Part shown: positions 36,206 through 44,232 of the stretch, piece after piece
Numbering within the stretch: position 1 is the first letter of the stretch
Layout of the letters: each line of letters starts with the position of its first letter
Source of the DNA: Scleromatobacter humisilvae
GTDB taxonomy: Bacteria; Pseudomonadota; Gammaproteobacteria; Burkholderiales; Burkholderiaceae_C
NCBI RefSeq assembly: GCF_023231945.1
Contig: NZ_JAJLJH010000006.1
Location: 207,734-271,733 of the forward strand
Reading direction: 5' to 3'
DNA length: 64,000 bases
The notes under the pieces: model-generated
What the model was told of the DNA's origin: nothing
The model's database searches: none
Seen by the model: the letters and a program-made list of their open reading frames with translations, nothing else
Program-made: the position numbers and the translations under genes

Positions 36206-36454
36206 GGGGATCTCCGATTTCGAGTGAGGTGAGCCCGCGCGACCGGCCGTCCGCGACAGGCAATGTATGTCCGACTCGTACGCTGGTTAGGTCGTCGAGT
36301 GGTATCCGGCGGCACGCACGTCTGCATTTCCGCTGACGAGAAGTCTAGGACGGACCCACCGGCGAGTCACTGCAGTTCATCGCTCCAAAGTCGCAGTTCG
36401 TCGCAAGGCCTGGAATGGCGACGAGGGCGTTTCGCGAAGCCAGCCTTCGCGGCT

Positions 36455-36772
36455 TCAGGCGTCGTCGTCGCGGCCGAAGTCGAACGCCTGCGCGAATGCG
36501 CGCGCGAACTCGGCCGTGCCGGTCAGCGTGAGCGTCACCGCGTGCCAGCCGCCGTCCTCGTCGACGACCTGCAGGTCGTGATCCCATTCGCCACCCTCGT
36601 CGGCGGGGCCGTGGGTGTGCGGGAAGGCATCCCAGGCCCAGTCCAGCACCTGCTGCGCCTCGGCCAGCGCCGCGGCGTGGTGCCGGGCGGACGTGGAGGC
36701 GAGGGCCTCGATCGTGAAGACGCCCTCGTCGTTGTCGCTGAGGTCGACGGTGAGGATGGCGAGCGTCGTCAT
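36455..36772 (-). CDS. Small acidic protein of unknown function, coupled to a hybrid kinase
   Basis: A 105-residue soluble, acidic protein (ends FDFGRDDDA) with a beta-rich start (MTTLAILTVDLSDNDEGVFTIEALAS) and the segment GGEWDHDLQVVDEDGGWHAVTLTLTGT. No family recognised. Its ATG overlaps the stop of the upstream hybrid histidine kinase by four bases (ATGA), so the two are translated together and may work together. The 249 bases after its upstream neighbour on the other side hold no visible gene. Confidence 0.7.
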   Translation of the reverse strand: MTTLAILTVDLSDNDEGVFTIEALASTSARHHAAALAEAQQVLDWAWDAFPHTHGPADEGGEWDHDLQVVDEDGGWHAVTLTLTGTAEFARAFAQAFDFGRDDDA

Positions 36773-39700
36773 GCCGCGGGCGCCGTCGGCGCGATCTCGT
36801 CCCGCGCCCGCCCCGCGCTACCGAAGACCTCGTCGAGCGTCGCGTTGAACACGTGGAAGTCCAGCGGCTTGGTCCAGTAGTCGTCGAAGCCGGCGTCGAG
36901 CGCGCGCTGGATGTCGGCGGGGATCGCGTTGGCCGACAGCGCGATCACGCGCAGCGCCGCGGTGGCCGGATCGGCGCGCAGGCGTGCGAGCACCTCGAGG
37001 CCGTCGATGTCGGGCAGCTGCATGTCGACCAGCGTCAGCCCGGGCAGCGTCTGCGCCGCGCGCGCGACGCCGCTGGCGCCGTCGGGCATGCTGTCGAACT
37101 CGATGCCGCGGTGCCGGCGCACCAGCTCGCTGACGATCATCACGTTGACGGCGTTGTCCTCGATGTAGAGCAGGCGGCGCGACGGCAGCGCGAGCGGCCC
37201 GGAGTCGGCGGCGGCGTCCAGCACCACCTCGAACACGCTGCCCACGCCGCGCGCGCTGTGCACGGCGATGCGTCCGCCCATGCCTTCGACCAGCGCCTTG
37301 ACGATGGTCAGGCCGATGCCGGTCCCCTCGATGCCGTCGCGCTCGGCCCCGGCGCGGTTGAACGGCTCGAACGCATGCGTCTGCTGCTCGGGCGTCATGC
37401 CCACGCCGTCGTCCGACACGCGGATCAGCACGCGGCCGGCCTCGGGCGTCACCTCGAGCCGCACGCTGCCGCCGGGCCGGTTGTACTTGATCGCGTTCGT
37501 CAGCAGGTTGACCAGCACCTGCTTCAGACGCGTGGCGTCGGCGCGCACGTGCAGCGGGCTGGGCGGCGCCACGATCGTCACGCCGTGCTGGATCGCAAGG
37601 CCCTCGACCAGCGGCAGCGTCTGCTCGATGAGGCTGGCCAGCAGCACCGGCTGCAGCACCACGTCGCGTGCGGGGCCGTCCAGGCGCGACAGCTCCAGCA
37701 CGTTGTTGATCAGCGTCAGCAGGTGCTCGCCGGCCGAGTGGATGTGCTCCAGGCGCGCCTGGCGGGTGGCCGCGGCCTCGGCGCTGCAGTCGTTCGCGCA
37801 GTCGTCGGCCAGCAGCAGCCGCGTGAAGCCCAGCACCGCGTTCATCGGCGTGCGCAGCTCGTGGCTCATGCGCGCGAGCAGCTCGGACTTGGCCTGGCTC
37901 TCGCGCAGCACCAGCTCGCGCTCGTGGCGCGCGGCGGCGGCCTCGTGGGCCTCGGTGATGTCCCAGTTCACGCCCAGGCGCAGCCGCGTGCGCCCGCGTT
38001 CGTCGCGCACCGGCAGCGAGCGCGAGGCGAGCCAGCGCACCTGGCCGTCGGCGCGCAGGATGCGGAATTCGTAGTACGCCGCGCGGTCGTCGACGCGCGC
38101 GCTCTGGATCTGGTCGTTGACGTAGGCGCGGTCGTCGGGATGCACCCACGCCGTCATCTCCTCGAAGCTGGGGGGCGTCGATCGCGGCGCATGGCCGCGC
38201 AGCACGAACATCTCGTCGTCCCAGCGCGTGACGCCGGCGTCGCTGTCCCACTCCCAGATGCCGATGCCGGCCGCGCGCGTGGCCAGCGCGCTGCGCTCCG
38301 TGGCCTGGCGCAACGCGGCCAGCGCGAGCTCGCGCTCGGTGACGTCGATGGCGACGCCCGAGGCCCGGTACGGGCTGCCCTCGGGCTCGATCCGCGCCCG
38401 CGACACGACGTGGCGCACCTGGCCGTCGGCATGCAGGACGCGGTGCGCGATCTCCAGCGGCGCGTCGGGCTGCGCGATCCATTGGCGCACCTCGAGGTTG
38501 ACGCGCTCGCGGTCGTCGGGATGCACGTAGCGATCGACCCATTCGCCGAACCCCGGGCCGGGCTGGCCTGGCGGCACGCCGGCCATGGCGTACATCTGCG
38601 CGTTCCATTCGGCGCTGCTGTCGTCGCGCAGCACGCGCCACACGCCGATGCCCGACGTCGCGGTGACGTCGTCGAGCCGGCGCGCCAGCTCGTCGGTGCG
38701 CTGCAGGCGTTCCATCTGCTCGGTGATGTCGAGCGCGACGCCGCTCAGCGCGACCGGCGTGCCGAAGCCGTCGCGCTGCGTGATGCGGCGCGTGAAGATG
38801 TGGTGCCACTGGCCGTCGCGGCCGAGGTAGCGGGCCTGCATGTCCTCGGGCTGCGTCGCGCGCAGCGCGCGCTCGTGCGTGGCGAGCACCTCCGGCAGGT
38901 CGTCGGGATGGATGCGCTGGCGCATCTCGGCGATCGGCACGCCCTCGGGACGCGCCTCCATGCCCATCACCTGCGCGGCGCGGCCGTTGAGGAAGACGCG
39001 TTGCGTCACCAGGTCGTGGCGCCACATCGAGACGTCGGCCAGCTCGGTCGCCAACTGCAGCTGCGCGCTGGCCTCGTCGACCGACGACGCAAGCTCGAAG
39101 GTCTCGGTGTCGTCCATCACGAGGCCCACGACGTGATCGGGCTGGCCGCCGGCGTCCGGGAACACCTGCCAGTGCGCCTGCACGCGGCGCAGCGCGCCGG
39201 TGTCGGTGAACAGTCGGTAGCGGTGCGAGTACGTGCCGGGCGCGGACATCGACTCCGTGAGCGCCTGGAACAGCCGATCCTGCGGCACGCTGGACTGCGC
39301 GACCTGTGCGATCGACGGCGTGCCGCGGCGCGGGTCGATGCCGAAGAAGCGGAACATGTGCGGATCCCAGCGGCCCTCCTGCGTGCGCACGTTGCGCTCC
39401 CACAGGCCGATGCGCGCGTGCGTCTGCACGAAGTCCAGCAGCGCGACCAGGCGGCGGATCTCGGCGTCCTGGTCGGCTTCGACGTCGCGCGGGATCAGCG
39501 TCAGCAGGCGCTGGCCGCCGGCGATGGGGTCGACCTGCGCGTCGCAGGCCAGCGGCACGCCGTCCTGGCGCAGCAGGCGGCGCCGCGCCAGCTCGCCCGC
39601 CGGCGGCAGCCACGGCGGGGCCGCGGCGTCGAGCAGGGGTTCGATGGCGCTGCCCACCGCCTGCGCCGCGGCGAAGCCGGTGAGGCGCTCGAACGCCGGG

Positions 39701-39849
39701 TTGACCCAGGCGACGACGCCGTCGCACGCGATCGCCGCGAGCGCCACCGGCGCCACGCGCGCCCACGCGTGGAGCGCGTCGACGGCATCGTCCGGCCCGG
39801 ACGCCGCCGCCGCGACGTTCGATCTGGAGAAGCCCTCGGGTGCGGACAT
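36769..39849 (-). CDS. Hybrid sensor histidine kinase with four PAS-type domains
   Basis: A 1026-residue protein without membrane helices. Order: a first PAS-like segment (about 25-120), then three or four further PAS/PAC repeats, each ending in a typical PAC such as RRVQAHWQVFPDAGGQPDHVVGLVMDDTE, GTPVALSGVALDITEQ, SPYRASGVAIDVTERE and RTRLRLGVNWDITEAH; a HisKA domain with MSHELRTPMNAVLGF (phosphoacceptor His663); a HATPase domain with NLLTNAIKYN, DDGVGM and GTGIGL; and a C-terminal receiver (LLYIEDN, LVDMQLPDIDGL with Asp942, DYWTKPLD). Detects cytoplasmic or soluble cues; no output regulator adjoins, so the phosphate probably goes to a distant partner. Coupled to the small downstream gene. 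Confidence 0.93.
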   Translation of the reverse strand: MSAPEGFSRSNVAAAASGPDDAVDALHAWARVAPVALAAIACDGVVAWVNPAFERLTGFAAAQAVGSAIEPLLDAAAPPWLPPAGELARRRLLRQDGVPLACDAQVDPIAGGQRLLTLIPRDVEADQDAEIRRLVALLDFVQTHARIGLWERNVRTQEGRWDPHMFRFFGIDPRRGTPSIAQVAQSSVPQDRLFQALTESMSAPGTYSHRYRLFTDTGALRRVQAHWQVFPDAGGQPDHVVGLVMDDTETFELASSVDEASAQLQLATELADVSMWRHDLVTQRVFLNGRAAQVMGMEARPEGVPIAEMRQRIHPDDLPEVLATHERALRATQPEDMQARYLGRDGQWHHIFTRRITQRDGFGTPVALSGVALDITEQMERLQRTDELARRLDDVTATSGIGVWRVLRDDSSAEWNAQMYAMAGVPPGQPGPGFGEWVDRYVHPDDRERVNLEVRQWIAQPDAPLEIAHRVLHADGQVRHVVSRARIEPEGSPYRASGVAIDVTERELALAALRQATERSALATRAAGIGIWEWDSDAGVTRWDDEMFVLRGHAPRSTPPSFEEMTAWVHPDDRAYVNDQIQSARVDDRAAYYEFRILRADGQVRWLASRSLPVRDERGRTRLRLGVNWDITEAHEAAAARHERELVLRESQAKSELLARMSHELRTPMNAVLGFTRLLLADDCANDCSAEAAATRQARLEHIHSAGEHLLTLINNVLELSRLDGPARDVVLQPVLLASLIEQTLPLVEGLAIQHGVTIVAPPSPLHVRADATRLKQVLVNLLTNAIKYNRPGGSVRLEVTPEAGRVLIRVSDDGVGMTPEQQTHAFEPFNRAGAERDGIEGTGIGLTIVKALVEGMGGRIAVHSARGVGSVFEVVLDAAADSGPLALPSRRLLYIEDNAVNVMIVSELVRRHRGIEFDSMPDGASGVARAAQTLPGLTLVDMQLPDIDGLEVLARLRADPATAALRVIALSANAIPADIQRALDAGFDDYWTKPLDFHVFNATLDEVFGSAGRARDEIAPTAPAA

Positions 39850-40016
39850 GGGGTGGCTTTGGAGCGATGGAACGGGCCCAGTCTACCGCCGGGCCTCCGC
39901 TGCGCGGAATCCGCGGCAGGCGCGAGAATGGGACCACGCTGGCCCAGCTTTCCGCGCCGGCGACGCCGTTGCCAGCGTCTTTACGTGTCCTTACGACTCC
40001 CACACACCGCACGCCC

Positions 40017-40769
40017 ATGTCCGATCCGAACGCCCTGATCCCGCCGCCGCTGACGCCCGCGGGCGATGTCGATGCCGCTCTCGCGGCCACCGGCTTCGCC
40101 GTCGTCGGGCCGCAGGACGTCGCCACGCTGGTCGGCATGCCGCTGGCCGCGCTCGACGCCTGGCTGCCGTACTGGGACAGGCTGCCGCCCGACGCCTACC
40201 TGCTCGATGGCGGCAAGTACCGCCAGCGCCGCCATGGCGCCTTTGTCGTCGACGGCGACGAGGTGACCGCCGCGCCGCCGCGTCCGCACTGGCAGCCGGT
40301 CGACTACAACGCGCTGCACGGCGGCATCGAGCGCCACTTCGAGCAGATCGAAGCCGGCCTGGCCGGCGACCCGGCCTGGCGTCGGCTGCTGGTGGCGCTG
40401 GCCGCGCGCGCGTCGGCGCTGCGGGGCGCGCAGCGCTGGTTCGTCGAGGCGCATCCTTTCCGCATCGACACGGCCAACGGCATCGGCCGGCCGACGCCCG
40501 AAGGCGCGCATCGCGACGGCGTCGACCTGGTCGGCGTGACGCTGGTCGCGCGCCACGGCATCAAGGGCGGCGAGACGCGCGTGTTCCAGGCGGCGGCGAG
40601 CGCGGGCCTGCGCTTCACGCTGTCCGACCCGTGGACGACGGTGCTGCTCGACGATGCGCGCGTCATCCACGAGACGACGCCGATCCAGCCCCTGAAGACC
40701 GGCGAGCCCGGCTGGCGCGACACGCTGGTGCTGACGTTCCGCGCCGACGGTTTCCAGGGGCCCAAATAG
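40017..40769 (+). CDS. 2OG-Fe dioxygenase family protein
   Basis: A 250-residue protein of the bacterial 2-oxoglutarate/iron dioxygenase type (PF10014-like). The iron ligands are seen in GAHRDGVDLVGVTLVAR (His and Asp) and VIHETTPI (distal His), and the C-terminal WRDTLVLTFRA supplies the Arg that binds 2-oxoglutarate. Members of this group hydroxylate free amino acids such as isoleucine or leucine in some species; the substrate here is unknown. Divergent from the kinase by 167 bases. The inverted-repeat cluster lies downstream. Confidence 0.82.
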   Translation: MSDPNALIPPPLTPAGDVDAALAATGFAVVGPQDVATLVGMPLAALDAWLPYWDRLPPDAYLLDGGKYRQRRHGAFVVDGDEVTAAPPRPHWQPVDYNALHGGIERHFEQIEAGLAGDPAWRRLLVALAARASALRGAQRWFVEAHPFRIDTANGIGRPTPEGAHRDGVDLVGVTLVARHGIKGGETRVFQAAASAGLRFTLSDPWTTVLLDDARVIHETTPIQPLKTGEPGWRDTLVLTFRADGFQGPK

Positions 40770-40857
40770 GCGGCGCCTCCGAGGCCGCGGCGAACTGACG
40801 CGGCGCACGCCGTGGGGTCATCCGCTCCGTGGGGTCACATTCCGTGGGGTCATTCCG

Positions 40858-41115
40858 TGGGGTCAGGTCTTGCCTTTTGCCTGTACGCTGGGGTCAGGTC
40901 TTGCCTTTTGCCTCGCCTGACATAGGCGCAAGGCGCGACGCTTCGCGCACGGGAACGAGTGTTGGCGACTTGGAAATTGCACGCCGAATGTTTGCTGACG
41001 CCCGGTGAAATGGAGGCAAAAGGCAAGACCTGACCCCACGCCCGGGGCAAAAGGCAAGACCTGACCCCAACCCGCGTGACCCCACGCCCGGGGCAAAAGG
41101 CAAGACCTGACCCCA
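40858..41115. repeat. REP-like inverted-repeat cluster
   Basis: A 24-base unit beginning TGGGGTCAGGTCTTGCC and ending TTTTGCC occurs twice on the plus strand (40858-40881, 40889-40912) and three times inverted (41015-41038, 41046-41069, 41092-41115), with no mismatch among the five copies. Shortened forms (TGGGGTCA or TGACCCC) continue on both sides, from 40813 to about 41145. The 102 bases between direct and inverted copies hold no plausible gene. The layout resembles REP/BIME elements that derive from single-strand (Y1) transposases of the RAYT group, but no transposase is in the window. Confidence 0.85.
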
Positions 41116-41183
41116 ACCCGATGACCCCGACCCGAGGTTTGACCCCAACCGGAGGTTCAGCTGGTTGACTCCCGGGCCCGAAA

Positions 41184-41219
41184 TGCAAAAAAGGCCCCGA
41201 GGCGATGGACGCCCCGGGG
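41184..41219 (-). terminator. Minus-strand intrinsic terminator, distal of two
   Basis: Stem GGCCCCGAGGCG (41193-41204) with CGCCCCGGGGCC (41210-41221, one G-T pair), loop ATGGA. Read on the minus strand it is followed by TTTTTTGCATTT, a strong terminator. No minus-strand gene can be seen upstream of it. Confidence 0.75.
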
Positions 41220-41225
41220 CCGCTC

Positions 41226-41256
41226 GAAAAGCCTCGAGGCCGTTCAGCTCGAGGCT
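41226..41256 (-). terminator. Minus-strand intrinsic terminator, proximal of two
   Basis: Perfect nine-pair stem AGCCTCGAG (41230-41238) / CTCGAGGCT (41248-41256), nine-base loop, followed on the minus strand by TTTTCGAG. It directly precedes the other hairpin on the minus strand. Together they would end a transcript starting in the region 41260-41500. Confidence 0.7.
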
Positions 41257-41383
41257 CGCTCAACAGGCGGCCTGGCTGGGCCGATCCACCGAGTACGAGT
41301 CAAATCCCTGATCGGATTCGGCCGAATGGCCGCGCGGCGGCGGGCACGCCACAATGTTCGACCACATCGACATTGGGGAGCCC

Positions 41384-42886
41384 ATGACCGATTCCACCGC
41401 CTCCGCCGACAAGACCGCCGGCGACAAGCCCAAGCAGGCGCAACGCGACGCGGTCGAGCGCCTGCTGCGCGCCGCCCCGATGCGCAGCACCGGGACGATC
41501 AAGCTGGGCGGCAGGAAGCTGGACTACAAGGTCGAGGGCGCGTTCATCCCCGTGGTCGACGCCTCGCAGACCGACAAGCGCGGCGAGCCCGAGGCGGCCG
41601 TGTTCACCACGGCCTACCAGCTCGAGCGCAAGTCAGGCGAGGGCAAGCCGCGTCCCGTCTGCTTCGCGTTCAACGGCGGCCCGGGGTCGGCGTCGATCTG
41701 GCTGCAGCTGGGCGCGCTCGGGCCGAAGCGCCTGCGCATCGGCAACGACGGCTCGATGCTGCCGCCGCCCTACGAAGTCGAGGACAACCCGCTCAGCTGG
41801 TTCGAGCACTTCGACCTCGTCTTCGTCGACCCGCCGCACACCGGCTACTCCATCACCGCGAGCGACGACGCGCGCAAGAAGCTGCTGTCTGTCGACGGCG
41901 ACGTCGCCTGCCTGACCGACGTGATGCGCCAGTGGCTGTCGCGCCACCAGCGCTGGACCTCGCCGATCTACGTCGCCGGCGAGAGCTACGGCACGACGCG
42001 CGGCGCGGCGATCGCCGACAAGCTCGCGGAGCAAGGCGTGTCGCTGGCGGGGCTGATCCTGATCTCGTGCGCGATGGACCTGCAATCCATCGTCTTCGAG
42101 GCGCGCAACGACCTGCCGTACGCGCTGTACCTGCCGGCGTATGCGGGCGTGGCGCAGTACCACGGCTGCCTCAAGGGGCCGCAGTCCAAGTCGCCGGAGG
42201 CCGCGCGCGCGCTCGCCACCGAGTTCGTCGACGCCGACTACCTGCGCGTGCTGCACCGCGGCGCGCGCGCCACGCACGACGAACGCGCCAAGGCGGCCAA
42301 GCGGATGAGCGAACTCACCGGGCTGTCGCCGACGCTCATCGAGCATCGCAACCTGCGCATCTCCGACAACACGTTCTTCACCGAGCTGCTGCGCGATCGC
42401 GGCCAGATCGTCGGCCGCCTCGAGGCGCGCGTCGCCGGGCCGATGGGCCTGACGCGCACGCACGAGTGGGACTTCGATCCGGGCATGGAATCGCTGGTCG
42501 GCCCGTACACGATGGCCGGCATGGGCTACTTCATCGGCACGCTCGGCTTCGACCCGGCGTGGCCGTACGAGGTGCTGTCCATGGAAACCAACAAGCACTG
42601 GAACTGGAGCCGCGGCGACAACCAGGGCAACTCGTTCTGCTGCACCAGCCCCGACCTGTCGCGCGCGCTGCGGCGCAATCCGCACCTCAAGGTGCTCGTG
42701 GCCAGCGGGCACTACGACCTGGGCACGCCGTCCACCGCGAGCGACTGGTCGCTGGCGCAGCTGGACATCCCCTCCGAAGTGCGCCAGCGCGTCACGCACA
42801 AGTACTACGACGCGGGCCACATGATGTACACGCGCGACGAGGACCTGTCCAAGTTGAAGAAGGACCTGGCCGCCTGGCTGGCCTGA
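41384..42886 (+). CDS. Serine carboxypeptidase (peptidase S10 family)
   Basis: A 500-residue serine carboxypeptidase-like enzyme. The catalytic triad is complete: Ser201 in GESYGT, Asp445 in SGHYDLGTP and His479 in DAGHMMY; NGGPGSASIWLQLGALGP forms the oxyanion and substrate site and DPPHTGYS follows. No signal peptide is seen, as in many bacterial S10 members. The start at 41384 has GGGGAG directly upstream; the frame has another ATG ten codons earlier without ribosome site. Probably removes C-terminal amino acids from peptides. Followed by a RIO kinase gene on the same strand after 37 bases. Confidence 0.92.
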   Translation: MTDSTASADKTAGDKPKQAQRDAVERLLRAAPMRSTGTIKLGGRKLDYKVEGAFIPVVDASQTDKRGEPEAAVFTTAYQLERKSGEGKPRPVCFAFNGGPGSASIWLQLGALGPKRLRIGNDGSMLPPPYEVEDNPLSWFEHFDLVFVDPPHTGYSITASDDARKKLLSVDGDVACLTDVMRQWLSRHQRWTSPIYVAGESYGTTRGAAIADKLAEQGVSLAGLILISCAMDLQSIVFEARNDLPYALYLPAYAGVAQYHGCLKGPQSKSPEAARALATEFVDADYLRVLHRGARATHDERAKAAKRMSELTGLSPTLIEHRNLRISDNTFFTELLRDRGQIVGRLEARVAGPMGLTRTHEWDFDPGMESLVGPYTMAGMGYFIGTLGFDPAWPYEVLSMETNKHWNWSRGDNQGNSFCCTSPDLSRALRRNPHLKVLVASGHYDLGTPSTASDWSLAQLDIPSEVRQRVTHKYYDAGHMMYTRDEDLSKLKKDLAAWLA

Positions 42887-42923
42887 GCGGGGCGCATTCG
42901 TCGGCGCAGCGGACAATGCGTCG

Positions 42924-43769
42924 ATGAAACCCCCGAAAAGATTGCAGCCCCTCGTCGACGAAGGGCTGATCGACACCGTCGTGCGCCAGCTCATGAGCGG
43001 CAAGGAGGCGATGGTGTTCGTCGTGCGCTCGGGCGGCGAGACGCTGTGCGCCAAGGTCTACAAGGAGGCGACGCAGCGCAGCTTCCGCCAGGCCGTCGAC
43101 TACACCGAGAACCGCAAGGTCAAGAACTCGCGCCAGGCGCGCGCGATGGCCAAGGGCACGAAGTTCGGCCGCGAGAAGCAGGAGGAGGCCTGGCAGAACG
43201 CCGAGGTCGACGCGCTCTACCGCCTCGCGGGCGCGGGCGTGCGCGTGCCCAGGCCGGTCAACTTCCACGACGGCGTGCTGCTGATGGAGCTCGTGACCGA
43301 CGCCGACGGCGACGCCGCGCCGCGCCTGAACGACTGCGAGTTCACGCCCGAGGACGCGCGCCGCCACCACGCGACGCTGGTCACGGAGGCCGTGCGCATG
43401 CTCGCCGCGGGCGTCGTGCACGGCGACCTGTCCGAGTTCAACATCCTGCTGGCCGAGGACGGCCCGGTCATCATCGACCTGCCCCAGGCCGTCGACGCCG
43501 CCGGCAACAACCACGCGGAGCGCATGCTGATGCGCGACGTCGGGAACCTCGCCGCCTTCTTCGGCCGCTTCGCGCCGGAGCTGCGCAAGAGCGAGTACGG
43601 CGCGGAGATCTGGTCGCTGTACGTGGCGGGCTCGCTGACCGTGGACACGCCGCTGACGGGCCGCTACGAGCACAAGCAGGGCGCCGTCGACCTGCGCGCC
43701 GTGATGCGCGAGATCGAGGACACGCGCGAGGAAGAGAACGAGCGCCTGCGGCGGATGGCGGGCGGCTGA
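42924..43769 (+). CDS. RIO1-family serine protein kinase
   Basis: A 281-residue atypical protein kinase of the RIO group. Seen: the P-loop-like segment SGKEAMVFVVRSGGETLCAKVYKEAT with the ATP-binding Lys, the catalytic loop GVVHGDLSEFNILL (Asp and Asn), and metal-binding VIIDLPQAVD in place of DFG. Pseudomonas PA4780-like homologues are reported as active kinases, often linked to stress. RIO proteins are more usual in archaea and eukaryotes. Start ATG at 42924. Context gives no clear partner. Confidence 0.92.
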   Translation: MKPPKRLQPLVDEGLIDTVVRQLMSGKEAMVFVVRSGGETLCAKVYKEATQRSFRQAVDYTENRKVKNSRQARAMAKGTKFGREKQEEAWQNAEVDALYRLAGAGVRVPRPVNFHDGVLLMELVTDADGDAAPRLNDCEFTPEDARRHHATLVTEAVRMLAAGVVHGDLSEFNILLAEDGPVIIDLPQAVDAAGNNHAERMLMRDVGNLAAFFGRFAPELRKSEYGAEIWSLYVAGSLTVDTPLTGRYEHKQGAVDLRAVMREIEDTREEENERLRRMAGG

Positions 43770-43773
43770 TCCG

Positions 43774-44232
43774 TCAGTGCGCGCCGCTCACCTGCGTGAC
43801 GGCATGCGTCGCGAGGTCGATCGCCCAGACCCGCTTGCGCTCGTCCGTCGCCAGCAGCGCGTGGCCGGACTTGTCCAGCGCCAGCTCCTTGACGTAGACC
43901 TCCTGCGCGTCCTGCTCCTCGGCTGCGTCGTATTCGATCTTGTACAGCTGGACGGACCACAGGATCTTGTCGCTCTTCTCGTCGACGGCGGCGATCACCC
44001 CGCCGCTCTGCGTGAAGCCGTGATCCTTGGCCCGGCGCATCTGCTCGTAGCGGATGCCCTTGACGACGACGGGCTTGGCGGCGGGCGCGCGGCGCTTGGC
44101 GGATTCCATGGAGTGTTCCTTTGTCGGTGCGGGCTCGGCGAGCGACTCGCTGGCCTGGAGGGAGGGCGTGGTGGCCACGCAGCCGGCGACGGCCAGCGCG
44201 GCGAATGCGGACAGCCGGACGGAAGCCGTCAC
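43774..44232 (-). CDS. Predicted lipoprotein of unknown function
   Basis: A 152-residue protein with a lipobox, LAVAGC (Cys about 19), so probably attached to a membrane. The rest has a short beta-propeller-like pattern: GGVIAAVDEKSDKILWSVQLYKIEYD, VYVKELALDKSGHALLATDERKRVWAIDLATHAVTQV. It starts with GTG at 44232, overlapping the TGA of the M35-like peptidase gene (GTGA), with AAGGAA eight bases upstream inside that gene. The tight overlap suggests joint production; an inhibitor or partner of the peptidase is one possibility. Convergent with the RIO kinase. Confidence 0.72.
   Translation of the reverse strand: MTASVRLSAFAALAVAGCVATTPSLQASESLAEPAPTKEHSMESAKRRAPAAKPVVVKGIRYEQMRRAKDHGFTQSGGVIAAVDEKSDKILWSVQLYKIEYDAAEEQDAQEVYVKELALDKSGHALLATDERKRVWAIDLATHAVTQVSGAH

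Noticed and set aside
36853..40038. A 1061-residue plus-strand frame opposite the hybrid kinase
   Set aside because: Antisense shadow without motifs; the minus strand has complete kinase domains.
40858..41115. CRISPR-like array
   Set aside because: Copies occur in both orientations with unequal, non-spacer-like gaps, and no cas gene is present.
41270..41340. Possible tRNA gene upstream of the orphan terminators
   Set aside because: No cloverleaf with a TTCRANY T-loop or CCA-adjacent acceptor stem could be drawn.
41260..41502. 80-residue minus-strand frame before the two terminators
   Set aside because: No ribosome site or recognisable protein and it overlaps the start of the S10 peptidase gene; a non-coding transcript explains the terminators equally well.
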